64,000 bases of DNA from Lunularia cruciata (taxonomy: Eukaryota; Streptophyta; Marchantiopsida; Lunulariales; Lunulariaceae): positions 74,772,001 to 74,836,000 of the forward strand of contig OX419757.1 in NCBI GenBank assembly GCA_948567375.1, given 5' to 3'. The translations under genes and the position numbers were made by a program. This document shows, piece after piece, positions 36,200-46,611 of this stretch. Every line of letters starts with the position of its first letter. Within the stretch, counting starts at the first letter, position 1. A model generated the notes under the pieces. That model had not been told where the DNA came from, did no database searches, and was given only the letters and a program-made list of their open reading frames with translations.

Positions 36200-39150
36200 C
36201 GAGAACAGCAATTGAAACCCACCTTTTACAAACGATCATCTAACACTATGCATCAGATCTAGCTTTTAGGTTGGAGTTCAATGCAAGTTGAGCCTATCAT
36301 TGCCAATTCGTTACTGTGATTTTATGATTTTCACATCAAGTCAACTCAAAAGGTACAGTAAATAATAGCCTCATAGTAGTTAACACTGATCAAGTTTAAC
36401 ACATTAAACAGTGTAAAAATACGTCCCACGTCCAGTTTCCTGCCCTTACCATGGTGTGCTACAGTAAACCGTGCACTTGCTCTGACAACTACGTTGACCA
36501 TCCTGGTATGTTTAGTGCTCTATAGATTCCGACACGTGTCGGGCGCACAGATAGTTTCACTTACGGAAGGTACCTGATGCGGAATGGATAAAACCTTTGT
36601 GAGAACTCACGAAGTGGATTCGTCCGGAGAAACACTCCAATTTTGCATTCGCCTATTGAAACCTCAAGTTGGCCAAAAGACTTTAACAGTACTTCTTGTG
36701 AGCCTGACGTGGCATGTTGATCCTATGTGGAACCCATTCCACGGACACGAGAGATTATTCTTCAAAATAATTTCACTTCATAAGGAAGTTTGTTGTTGTC
36801 GATTATGTCGTAAGATATAAGTACTGATTGTAAGTATTGAGAATCATATTGTCAATTTCTGGAAGGAAAGGCAGTCTCGACTTTAGGCGAAAAAATTACA
36901 GCTTTGTTAACGTCAATATTATATTTTATGATGATGAAAGCAGTCTGCTAAAATCGCGTCCCTAATTTTATTCGAGTACTTCTATCTCAACCAAAACTCC
37001 CCGGTCTCTAATCTATTCCACTGATCCAAATTGGAAATCACCAACTCCATCGGTGATTCTCCATCCCAATCGGAGTCTCTCAATCATCTTGACAAATTGT
37101 CTCTTTGAACATTGTTTACTAACATCAAATCACCGAGGCAAAGTATACCACAGATGTGCCAAAGGTCCTGCTAAGTCTTCCTGACAAATTATCCCTTAAA
37201 CATTGATTACCAACTCCAAATCTTTAAAACATTTTACTAATAACATCAGCTCACGGCGGCAAATTACACCACATGTGTGACACGTCGGACCACGTTGCAA
37301 CAAGGGGTACTGCTAAGTCTTCCTGCCAACTTGGGATACCGTAAAATCTTGGTTACAAGTTTAGGTTACTGTAAAGTCCATCTCCGTGGATTCTTCATCT
37401 CAAGCAACTGAGATGAGGTTTGGTCACTTGACTGACCATGGCGATACTTCCGAAGATGGGAAATCCCCCAACAGCAACTACCCCATATGTTTCGCAGGAG
37501 ACTGGAACTGGCAGGTGAATGAATGCATCGATCCTCGTCACTTGTCGGAAGGAAGAAACGTCTGGTACAGATTTGTAATATTTTTCTCCCGAAAACAACT
37601 TTGAAAACTCTATCAAAATATCACGGAGAGGCGCTACGGTACAGAGACAAAGCAAACGGGGTTGGAGGGCACAAATGCGTGGGGTACGAGGAAGAAACTT
37701 ATGGACAATGGAGGTTGAGAAGGTAATTGGATACACCATCCATCTCTCCTTAAATCAAGTTCTTGGGACAACCCTACTTTTTCCTGTTCGTTGCATGTAG
37801 ACACGACCGTTTCCCCAGTGTACTAAGAACAGCAGGACAGAGCAAATTTCTAACTCGAGGTGTTAGTTTTCGTCCGAGAACTTTTTTGGTCCCCACGGGG
37901 TATTCGTTGTTAAGTCGCCTGTCAGACAAGTTCTCTTTCTCCTACCTCCTCCCTTTCATCCCCAAAAGTAAGCTCATGCTTTCTACAGCTGTGAAGATAC
38001 GCTGGCTCACAGTGTTCTATTCGTACTCGACCTTGAATGTCTTACCTGATGGAATATTTTGGAACCAACGGATGCAGATCTGATCGTATCTGCTTCAAGT
38101 TCGTTCTTTGAAAGTATACCAGAAGGATTCAGGAACATGAGCGTACATACAATGCACTCAAACTCGCGGGAACCGACAAACAGAGACATAGGCCTGGAGC
38201 AATAGTCTGGATGAGCATGACGTTGCCTCCTGACTATGAATTTTCCTTCTAAACCTCGAACTTGCTAGACTCGCAGGCATATGTGACGACTGCACTGCAG
38301 AGATTTTGAGTTAAAGTACACAACGAGTAATATGGTTTCCCTGTCACCTAAACGTTGCGTTGCTTTATCGGTGTCGCTGACGGGTCTCGTACACTTTGAA
38401 TCTTCAGGAATTGCGGTGAGAGACTTTCTTTTCTTCCTCAGGACCTTGCGTAACGAAACATGAAGAGAGAAATCGATGTACGTACAACAACAAAAGGTAC
38501 GAAAACAAAAGGTTGCACCAAATAAGTCGGCGAGGAAATATAACGAGGCAGCGCTTAATCAAGGAGTCGAGCAAACACGATTGCGAATCGGCTGTCCCTG
38601 GCGCGTTTCCTCTGTGCGCGGCGCATTTGAAGGGACGGCACCTCGAGATTATGGGCAGGACTTGCATCCGGGTATCACAGATCCTGTGAACTGGGGATCG
38701 CCGGGGAACCCTCTTAAATACCGCGGGGGTTCCTAGTACCCGGGCGTGCAAAATACAGTGTAACGTTGTTTCATCCGGCCCGGCATTCTTCTCTCCGCGA
38801 CGCCACATGGGCACTGTAACCTTGATGTCTATGGTTTCCCCCGGAATCATGATTGTGCGCGCGTGCTGAGTTTAAACTTGAGTATAGTAATCGGTATTAC
38901 GGTGGTACTCAAGATTTGCAAGACACTACCGGTAATGATGGTGGGGTCATTTTCAACAAACTTCGGTCTGTACTCGTAACGACTACTGTAGGCCTGTTCA
39001 TTCGATGAAAGAGAGAGAAAGTTGGGTACTGTACTGTAGATAGACACAGATTTGAGTAGGTACACGAGTGAAGTAAATTGGTGAGTAACCGAGCCAAAAC
39101 GGAAGCTGCAGAAGCTAACACCTACTATCTGTTTGGCAGAAAAAGACTTA
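36200..39150. other. Gene-free region with a GC-rich patch
   Basis: No supported gene. Around 38560-38850 base composition turns GC-rich, and ORFs open on both strands (38404-38850 minus, 38476-38736 plus). Their products are not recognisable and each is the shadow of the other. This could be a promoter-like island, but nothing adjoining it looks like a gene. Confidence 0.4.
37090..37323. repeat. Diverged tandem duplication
   Basis: The blocks GACAAATT, AACATTG-TTAC, ACATCA, GGCAAA-TACACCAC and CTGCTAAGTCTTCCTG occur twice in the same order, the second copy carrying a ~45 bp insertion. Confidence 0.7.
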
Positions 39151-39174
39151 AAATCATTCCATTCCGATACTATT

Positions 39175-39255
39175 TGGGGTTTGGCCCATTTTACCTCTTA
39201 TCTTTTATCGTTGTACGGCTTGATGAGTTCTCCCCATCCTTCTTGTTATAATATG
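39175..39255 (+). mobile_element. Diverged SINE-like copy, plus orientation
   Basis: It runs from TTGGGGTTTGGCCCATTTTA through GTTGTACGGCTTGATGAG to CCATCCTTCTTG. The palindrome is mutated and the 3' end has diverged. Confidence 0.6.
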
Positions 39256-39841
39256 CCTTTACTCCATATTGGCAATTCGACTAAAGTGAGCCAAACGAAA
39301 CGAAGTAACATTACAATATGCAAGCTTGACGTGGTATATCGGTGTATATGGCAACCTTGTTCACGAACACATAAGTTTCCTCTTTAGAGAGTTCACACTT
39401 TGCAGAGAATCTCTGCCAAGGGAAATTACATTAACTTATTACAAGTTGATAGGCAGAATCTTCAACTCAGTTCCTCAATTTATCGATGGGGATTGGCTGG
39501 TGAAGAGATTCGCGAGCGGGAGAGTGTGGAGACAGGAGAGGGGGGAGAGAGAAGTGAGAAGACATATCTATAATTTCTGAGTGCTCTCTAGCATATAGCA
39601 CTAGAGTGAATAGTCAATTCTCTTGACTTTTTAATTTAGGTTCCATTGGTATGTAGATTGAAGACTATGGAAAATTGAGTAGAAAGTTATGAGGATTTTT
39701 AGCTTTTTTAGGGTTTAGAATGGTCATTACACATTGAGAGTGATGCGTCCGGAATTTTCATTTCTCATCTCTTGGTTTTCATGATCAAGTTCCATGTGAA
39801 TTTAGTTTGAAAATTGTGGAGATGGCAATTGAAAGTTATGA

Positions 39842-39944
39842 AAGAAAAGGCGACCGCGTAGGAAAAACGAAGGATGGGAAGACCCCATCAAACCGTACAA
39901 GGGAGAGACAAAAAAGGTAACATGGGGCTAAGCCCCATGTTGCC
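39842..39944 (-). mobile_element. SINE-like element, type copy, 14 bp TSD
   Basis: The 103 bp insertion is flanked by ATTGAAAGTTATGA at 39828-39841 and 39945-39958. One end is a hairpin, GGTAACATGGGGCT-A-AGCCCCATGTTGCC, with 13 of 14 arm positions paired. The other end is AAAAGGCGACCGCGTAGG. In the minus orientation it starts with the hairpin and ends CGGTCGCCTTTTCTT. A box-B-like GTACGGTTTGATGGGG lies inside, but no good A box. Duplications of varied length point to LINE-type target-primed insertion. Confidence 0.8.
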
Positions 39945-40093
39945 ATTGAAAGTTATGAGAGTTTATACTTTTTAGGTTTTGGAGAGATTGTATTTTCTTC
40001 TATGAGTTGGGAAGTGAGGGGTTGTGGTTTTGCAGATATGGGAAGATATGGAGAGGAGCATCATGTGTTACTATCATTATTCTTGTGCTAACC

Positions 40094-40456
40094 ATGGCTA
40101 CACCTTCCCATGTGGGATCAACTAGAGCGGCTTGTGATACACCATGTCGAGTGTGTCGCCGATGCGTTACCTTGCAAGGGGTAAACACCCATGTGAGAAG
40201 GATGCACAAGGACTATGAAAGGACCACTTGGGATGCCCACGTGAGACGAGCGACCACATCAACAACGGTGACACTCGAGATTACGCACGCTTCTTCTATC
40301 CCTTTGTTGATCGCTCTAAGGATAGCGATTGAGTCGTGGGAGTGGTTAGCTTCTCAAGCGGGTTGCATTTTAAGGTTATTTGAGACTAGTTTTCTATGCC
40401 CATGTCTATTCCATAGGCTACCCCGCACACTCCATGATGAGGTTAGACACGCTTTC
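40094..40456 (+). pseudogene. RLE-type LINE, 5' part with C2H2 zinc finger
   Basis: From ATG at 40094 (context ACCATGG) the frame reads MATPSHVG, then CRVC-x11-H-x4-H (about 40145-40207), a C2H2-type finger ending GVNTHVRRMH. The open frame goes on (LLIALRIAIESWEWLAS) until it is cut by LTR1 at 40457. R2-like LINEs carry N-terminal C2H2 fingers of this kind that bind target DNA. The matching 3' part resumes at 49570. An upstream ATG at 40007 is also in frame. Confidence 0.65.
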
Positions 40457-40882
40457 CGTAAAAGACCAAGACCAAGGAGAGAAATAGGAGAATGGAAACT
40501 CACATTGGCACACTTGAATGTGGGAAAACTCTGAATGCCTAGCATGAGCTTCAGCTTTGGTATTTATAGGCAGCATACAAGGCTCTTGAGAAACTTCTCA
40601 AGAAGCTTCCTTGAGCCGTTTTCTTATAATGCAAGCCAAGTTAACCCAAAAGCTTCTCAAGAAGCTTTCGTCTAGAATTTGCTTACTTGGCATGCAAGCT
40701 AAACTAGTTGCAAGCTTATAAAAGCTTCCTTCTAGAAGCTACCTATTTGGAGTGCAAGTTAAGCTAGTTGGCAAGCTTCCCAAGAAGCTTCCTAGTTTTT
40801 TTTGGAATATTCTAGGCTAATTTGGCTTATTCTCTACTTCGTTAGCCCTACTGACTACTTCGCTAAACTCCATATTGTTACA
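40457..40882 (-). repeat. LTR1: outer chromovirus, 3' LTR
   Basis: A 426 bp LTR. On the + strand it runs CGTAAAAGACC to ATATTGTTACA (TG/CA ends, one base changed at the left). Diagnostic stretches (AATGTG, GGCAGCATACAAGGCTC, GAGTGCAAGTTAAGC) are shared with LTR4 and not with LTR2, LTR3 or LTR5. TATA-like TATTTATA lies near 40560 and GAA/TTC palindromes to the right of it. Confidence 0.88.
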
Positions 40883-40959
40883 CTTTCCACCACCACTAGT
40901 TGGTGACGTCCTCGTTGCCATTGAAGCTTCAAACTCTTGGATGGCCATTTGTGGATTCT
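40883..40959 (-). mobile_element. Outer chromovirus, 3' internal stub
   Basis: 77 bp matching 41381-41460: the purine-tract side (CCACCACTAGTTGGT) and the last codons of the chromodomain (IQEFEAS on the minus strand). It breaks at GATTCTGG, directly into truncated LTR2. Confidence 0.8.
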
Positions 40960-41380
40960 GGAGAGAAATAGGAGAATGGAAACTCACATTGGGACACTTG
41001 AATGAGGGGAAACTCCAAATGCCTAGCATGACTTCGGCTTTGGTATTTTTAGGCTTTGGTATTTATATATAGCATACAAGGCCCTTGAGAAGCTTCTCAA
41101 GAAGCTTCCTTGAGCCACTTTCTTAAAGTGCAAGCCAAGTTAACTACAAAACTTCTCAAGAAGCTTCCTTCTAGAAGTCGTCTACTTGGCGTGCAAGCTA
41201 AGCTAGTTGGAAGCTTCTAGAAGTTTCTTTCTAGAAGCTACCCGCTTGGAGCACAAGTTAACTAGTTAGGAAGCTTCCCAAGAAAATTCCTAGATGCTTT
41301 TGGAATATTCTAGGCTAATTTGGCTTATTCTCTACTTTGTTAACCTTACTAACTACATCGCTAAACTCCATACTATTACA
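40960..41380 (-). repeat. LTR2: inner chromovirus, 3' LTR (lacks ~20 bp)
   Basis: It starts at GAGAGAAATAGG, so the first ~20 bp (TGTAAAAGACC and following) are missing. It ends ACTATTACA. It shares AATGAG, GTCGTCTACTTGGCGTGC and GAGCACAAGTTAACTAG with LTR3. It includes a perfect four-unit GAA/TTC array at 41210-41227. Confidence 0.85.
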
Positions 41381-41396
41381 TATTCCCCCACCACTA
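41381..41396 (-). other. Polypurine tract of the inner chromovirus
   Basis: On the minus strand AGTGGTGGGGGAATA abuts the LTR start TGTAATAG. This is the expected site for plus-strand priming. Confidence 0.75.
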
Positions 41397-41399
41397 GTT

Positions 41400-42700
41400 G
41401 GTAACATCCCCGTCGCCATTGAAGCTTCAAATTCCTGGATGGCCGTCTGTGCATTCTGGAGGTGAGAAAGAGGTTCCTATGTGGCATCATGAAGGGTATA
41501 CCCTTTCCAAAGGACCTTGTACTCCATATGTTGATGGCGTCCTCATTGGATGGGGCGACATGCAATGATATGATCAACTTCGTACTCCTCATGATCATTG
41601 ATAGGGATAGGGAGAGGAGGAGGTTGAACTCAAGAAGAGAAAGAAGAGGTGTTAGGAACAAAGGGTTTCAACTTGGAAACATGAAAGACAAGATGGATTT
41701 GCATATAACAAGGCAAGGCAAGTCAATAACCAACATGAGAGACAATTTGAGTGACATCAAAAGGTCATATCCAATTATGGGCAAGTTTACTAACTTGGGT
41801 ATCAAGTGGGAGGGGTTGATTACTAGAGGATACCATAAATTTATCATCGACTTCAAAGGTGAGATCACATTGATGGCGGTCCACATATTGCTTTTGACAA
41901 TTCTGAGCAACAAGGAGGTAAGATTTGCCTTGTTGGAGGGATTCGGATATGGTGGTCAAAAAGGCTGAAGTATGGGGGACTTGAGACGGAGGAGGAGCAA
42001 GAAGAGAATCTAGGACAAGCGAATCTTGGCCAAAATTGAAAAAGAAAGGAGAAAATCTGATGCTTGCCTGTTTAGAATTGTTGTATGCAAACTCCATAGC
42101 TGCAAGACATTCATCTAAATTGGTATGGTGAATGTTGACAAAGGCATGAAGCATATCTTCCAAGGTGCGATTTGCACGTTCAGTTTATCCATCAGTTTGA
42201 GGATGATAGGTTGTGGACAAAGCAAGCTTGGTGCGAAGTATCTAGAAGAGGGCTTGCCAAAACTTTCCGATGAACCAAGGATCACGGTTTGAGATGAGTA
42301 CACGTGGCATCCCATGATGTTTGAATATATTATTGAAGTAGAGTTGTGCCAAGGTTGGAGCATCCACAATATCAACTATTGGTGCCAAATGGATTTGCTA
42401 ACTAAGCTTATCCACAAAGAACACAATTGTTATGTGACCTTGTTGTGTCTTGGGCAAGGAGGTGCTGAGATCTAAGCTCACATGTTCCCAACGAGTAGTT
42501 GGAATAGGAAGTGGCTGAAGGAGTCCACTTGGTTTCTAGTTACACGCCTTGTTGCGTTGACAACTCTCACACGATCAGACTTACTCCCAAACATATCATG
42601 TCCTGTTGGGCCACCTCCATTGGCGTTGGAGGGTACCCAAGGTCTTATCCAACCCCATGTGACCAACTATTGGTAAATCATGGGCTTCCTAAAGGCGCAC
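41400..42700 (-). pseudogene. Inner chromovirus integrase with C-terminal chromodomain (broken)
   Basis: Read on the minus strand. Traces of the zinc-binding region lie near 42540-42600. The core is broken by stops and shifts; recognisable pieces are RDPWFIGKFWQ (about 42270), STTYHPQTDG near 42190, and the readable frame 41765-42163 (MEDMLHAFVNIHHTN, AMEFAYNNSKQAS). The end, about 41420-41520, reads YKVLWKGYTLHDAT*EPLSH then LQNAQTAIQEFEAS. That is a chromodomain with its conserved Trp turned into a stop (TAG). A C-terminal chromodomain defines chromoviruses, where it steers insertion toward particular chromatin; that role is family knowledge. Confidence 0.85.
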
Positions 42701-43054
42701 AAGTCGGAGATCATCTTTGGCTGGAACATAGATCCGGTCCGCATAGAATAGAAGGCCTTCGTTGAAGAAGAAGGTGTTGTGCTCCTTATTGCTTGTTGTC
42801 AGACAACCATGTACCATTTGGAAGAAGGGATCTTGTTGTAGAGCTGACCAAACCTTGTTATGGACCTTGGGGTCAATTGACACCATCGTAATTGCCGTCA
42901 TGATGAGAGGAAGAGACTTCAAATCAAGTCGTCGTGATAGAGCATCAAGGATGACATGGAACTGACCTAGTTTGTATTCAAGTTTGATGTCAAACAATTG
43001 GAGTTGCTCTTCCTATCAATAATGTTGACTCTTCATGTGTTCCAAGTGTAAGGT

Positions 43055-43336
43055 CTACAACAATGGCTTGTGATCAATTTGCATGACCAATTGTTTTCCC
43101 AAGAGGTAATGCCTCCATACCTTGGTGGCATATACCATTGCAAGTTGTTCTTGATCTCGAGCAAAGTGATTTCTTTCAGCTGTATTTAGTTGATGAGACA
43201 CAAAGGTAATGGGATGTAGTCCATTTGGGAATTCTTGTTGCAACACAGCTCCAATTGCAAAGTTAGAAGTATCAAAATCAACCACCCAAGGTAGTTGAGG
43301 ATCATATGGTTGAAGAATGGGTCTTGAAGACACCAT
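43055..43336 (-). pseudogene. Inner chromovirus RNase H domain
   Basis: Minus-strand frame with WVVDFDTSNFAIGAVLQQ and the later RDQEQLAMVYATKVWRHYL and IDHKPLL. This is the Ty3-type RNase H layout: the first catalytic Asp in VDFD, Glu in DQEQLA, Asp in IDHK. A further piece, 42689-42997 (FHVILDALSRR), continues to the domain end. Stops separate it from reverse transcriptase. Confidence 0.88.
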
Positions 43337-43378
43337 ATGCTTTAACTTTTGGAATGCTTCTTCATGCTTGGTCGTCCA

Positions 43379-44465
43379 CTAGAACCTTGATTTCTTTCCC
43401 AAGAGGTCAATCAATGGTGTAGCCATATGAGCATAATAGTGGATGAACCATCGGTAAAAACTGGCCAATCCATTGAATGCATGTACTTCTATAGCATCCT
43501 TGGGGGTAGGCCAATCAGTAATGGCCTTGATCTTCTCTTCTTCTATCTTGATCTGCTCTAATGAGATCTTTTGGCCCAAGAAGGTAACCTCCTTTTGCCA
43601 AAAGGCACACTTCAACTTCTTGCAGTAAAATTTCCATTGTCGTAGTCATCTTAGGACTTCTTGCACATGATTCATGTGTTCTGCCTTTGTCTTGCTATAG
43701 ATTAAGATATCATCCAAGAACACCACTACGGACCGATCCAATAGTCCCTCAACACTTGATGCATTTGATCCATGAAGACTGTTGGAGCATTAGTGAGTCT
43801 AAAAGGTAGAACTTCTACTCAAAATGCCCATACCTTGTGCAAAAGTAGTCTTTTGCACATCTTCTCTCTCAATAGGAATTTGCCTATAGCCGCTACAAAG
43901 ATCCAGCTTGGAAAAGTAGCATGCTCCACTTAGTTGATCAAGCAGGTCATCGATCCAATGCAAGGGATATGCATGCTTCACGTTTTGATTATTGAGCCCA
44001 CGGTTTGCTTATTGAGCTTACAGTAATCAATATAGAAACGAAGTCCTCAATCTTTCTTTGGAACAAATAGTACCGATGCTCCCAAGGAGAGGTACTATGT
44101 CATATGAAATCCTTCTCCAACAACTCTATAAGTATTTTTTGTAACTCTTCCAACTCCTTTGGTGATAGCCGATAGATCGGTCTACTCATTGGGGTACTTC
44201 CTGGCAATAACTTGATCTTAAAGTGCATACCTTGATTGAAGGGTAATCCTTTTGACAGATCATCCGGAAACACGTTAGCACACTCTTGAACTATCCAATC
44301 AAGCATTGCTTGATGAGGCTCTTGGCCCTCCTCAGATTGTTCTTGTCCAATCCGCTTGATCCACACCGCAAATACAGACTTATCTTCCTCCAAAGCTTGC
44401 TCTATGGCTGCTTTACTAACAAACTTCCCTTCCAAGGACTCATCTCTCTTCCAAGTTTGCTCCAT
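43379..44465 (-). pseudogene. Inner chromovirus reverse transcriptase (broken)
   Basis: On the minus strand the N-terminal part (44100-44465) reads to RPIYRLSPKELEELQ and ELLEKDFI, then a stop. Fingers and palm follow in pieces: LDLCSGYRQIPIEREDV (about 43870-43920), then VVFLDDI at 43706-43726, the Ty3 form of the Y-x-D-D active site. The thumb piece 43379-43615 has FLGQKIS and AFNGLASFYRWFI. Domain order and motifs are clear; several frameshifts and stops rule out function. Confidence 0.9.
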
Positions 44466-44570
44466 GGTTGCCTTCCTGGCAAACTTCCCATCTTGGGACT
44501 CATCTCCCTTCCAGATTTGCTCTATGGCTACCTTCTTGACAAAGTTCTCATCTTGGGACTGACTATTCTT
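44366..44570 (-). repeat. ~21-residue tandem repeats between protease and RT
   Basis: On the minus strand, units of the form K-x-DES-x-(E/D)GKF-x-x-(K/E)A-x-x-EQ recur about three times (for example DESLEGKFVSKAAIEQAL). The outer copy shows the same array at 47330-47530 with its own changes. It is a repeated acidic linker of unknown role. Confidence 0.75.
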
Positions 44571-44603
44571 AGGTTTCTTACTCAGAGGTGCCAGACAACC
44601 TAA

Positions 44604-44996
44604 TCAAAAATTCCTACCTTGGTGTTGTACTTGAATTTTTTGTCGGGTCCAATTGAATTGAACCTTATGACATTCAAGCCAAGGTAGACCCTGAATGATA
44701 TCATAGTGTAGAGGTGCCACTACAAACCTCATACACTCCAAATACTCCTTCTTAATCTTGAAGGTAATAGGATGTGAGGTGCGGAATGCAAAACCCTTTC
44801 TACCATCCGCCATCATCAAATTACTTCCAAACATTGGCTTGATATGAATACCCAATTCCTTTGCTACTTGCATAGACATGCAATTCTTTGAACTTCCAGA
44901 ATCAACCAAAATCCTACAACCCCAATTAGATATCATATTTTGCAAGTGAAGCAAAGTTGCATAAGTCGAGCCTTCAATCCTATTGGAACTAATCAA
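44604..44996 (-). pseudogene. Inner chromovirus aspartic protease
   Basis: Minus-strand frame of 130 residues with the retropepsin site LVDSGSSKNCMS (DSG at 44895-44903) and the later flap and dimer regions ending IIQGLPWLECH. The protease cleaves the polyprotein in intact elements. This part is unbroken here, but Gag ahead of it is not in frame. Confidence 0.85.
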
Positions 44997-45104
44997 GCTC
45001 CCAATAGGCGGCTCAAAATCTTCTATTGGGATTCCTCATTTTTCTAATCATTTTGTTCCACAATCTCCATCTGGGCAACTTGTCAAGGTCGCCCATTCCT
45101 AAGT

Positions 45105-45927
45105 GGGCATTCAACAATGTAGTGTCCAACTTGGTGACAATAAAAAAAACCTCCATTCTATTGCAATCTTTCTCTATCTTCTGTACCAAGTGGTCTCCGT
45201 TGGATAGCATCAATCTCCATTGGTGCTAGTTCTTCCACCCGTACATAGTGTACTGGTAGGCCTTGTGTAGGTCAAGGGCAAGACCAAGTTGTCACAACCA
45301 AGGAATCAAAGTGCTCAGCCAATTCCATGGCTTCTTCTATGTTTTGTGGTTCTCGCATGGTCACCTCCAATTTGGTTCATGACTTCAATCCTTGCACAAA
45401 TCGATCCAAAACTTCACCTTCTTGTATATCTGGAATTTGCATGATGATGTTCTGAAATTTGTGATGTAGCTACTTAGTGAGCCAACTTGCTTCAACTCTG
45501 CCAATTTATCTCGTGCGGCGTAGGTGGCATTTGTAGTTTTAAAGCAACCCAATATTGCATCCTTGAACTCTGCCCATGTCAAAATCGGTGCAATGATCTG
45601 TCATTCAGCTTGCTCCACTCAAAATTGCCACCAAAGTTTTTCCACACCATCTAATTGGCTAGAGGCTAAGAGAATTTGTTTCCGTTCATCTTGAAGATTG
45701 GTGGCTTCAAAGTAACATTTGTAATCAAACACAAAATTCTCCACTGTGCCCAAAAGATTCTTGCCTTCAAACACCTTGGGTTTTGGAAATCAAATGCAAT
45801 CTTCTCCATCTCAAATTGGCACTCTCTCTATATATACTCGTTGTTGCTGATCTTGTTCATCCAGCAATCGAGTCAGGTGCTCAATTTGTTGTTGCATTGC
45901 AAGGATAACGTCTGGTATTGCCACCAT
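45105..45927 (-). pseudogene. Inner chromovirus gag with zinc knuckle
   Basis: Minus strand from ATG at 45927 (MVAIPDVILAMQQQIEHL). The capsid-like middle reads FVFDYKCYFEATNLQDE and WAEFKDAILGCFK (45385-45582). A nucleocapsid knuckle near 45105-45152 reads YCHQVGHYIVECP (C-x4-H-x4-C, first Cys lost in a T-run). Stops and shifts break the frame. Confidence 0.8.
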
Positions 45928-46182
45928 ATCTACTACTCTATCTAACTACTCCCACTTTATCTAATTGATTAACACATAGATGCAACACGTCCACCGTTTT
46001 CCATAAATTACAACCAAAAGTACCAAGGGTTCCTTAGACACGATGATCATATGTAGAAAATCATGCCCAAAGCGTGAGGTGATGAATTATGTGAAACGAT
46101 GCTTGGGTAATATTTGGACATAAAAATCTCAATGGTTTGATGGAAGTGGATTTGGTGGTCCATAAACTCCATCCATCCCATT

Positions 46183-46197
46183 CTTGCTCTTATACCA
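46183..46197 (-). other. Primer-binding site, inner chromovirus
   Basis: Minus-strand TGGTATAAGAGCAAG begins one base inside LTR3. It matches the TGGTATCAGAGC type used by plant elements primed by initiator tRNA-Met, with one change in the first 12 bases. Confidence 0.85.
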
Positions 46198-46198
46198 A

Positions 46199-46611
46199 TG
46201 TAAAAGACCAAGACCGAGGAGAGAAATTGGAGAATAGAAACTCTTATTGGGACACTTGAATGAGTGGAATCTCCAAATGCCTAGCATGACTTTGGCTTAA
46301 GTATTTATATGTAGCATACAAGGCACTTGAGAAGCTTCTCAAGAAGCTTCCTTGAGCCTCTTTCTTAGAGTGCAAGCCAAGTTAACTAGGAAGCTTCTCA
46401 AGAAACTTTTTTCTAGAAGTCGTTTACTTGGCGTGTAAGCTAAGCTAGTTAGAAGCTTCCTTCTAGAAGCTACCTACTTGGAGCACAAGTTAACTAGTCG
46501 GAAGCTTTCCAAGAAACTTCCTAGATGCTTTTGGAATATTCTAGGCTAATTTGGCTTATTCTTTGCTTCATTAGCCTTACTAATTACGTTGCTAAACTCC
46601 ATATTGTTATA
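46199..46611 (-). repeat. LTR3: inner chromovirus, 5' LTR (promoter)
   Basis: A 413 bp LTR, + strand TGTAAAAGACC to ATATTGTTATA (final CA changed). On the minus strand TATAAATA at 46302-46309 serves as TATA box. GAAGCTTC and TTCTAGAA blocks fill 46325-46510, upstream of it. The predicted transcript would start near 46270 and run into gag. It pairs with LTR2. Confidence 0.9.

Noticed and set aside
38404-38850. 148-codon minus-strand ORF in the GC-rich patch
   Set aside because: High GC lowers stop frequency on both strands; the product shows no motif and a plus-strand ORF overlaps it.
34736-39944. The ~100 bp family as a Helitron end or hammerhead-bearing retrozyme
   Set aside because: A Helitron would leave no target duplication, and the conserved hammerhead core (CTGANGA with GAAA) is absent.
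41462-41968. 168-codon plus-strand ORF
   Set aside because: It is antisense to the chromovirus integrase and chromodomain, whose motifs are plain on the minus strand.
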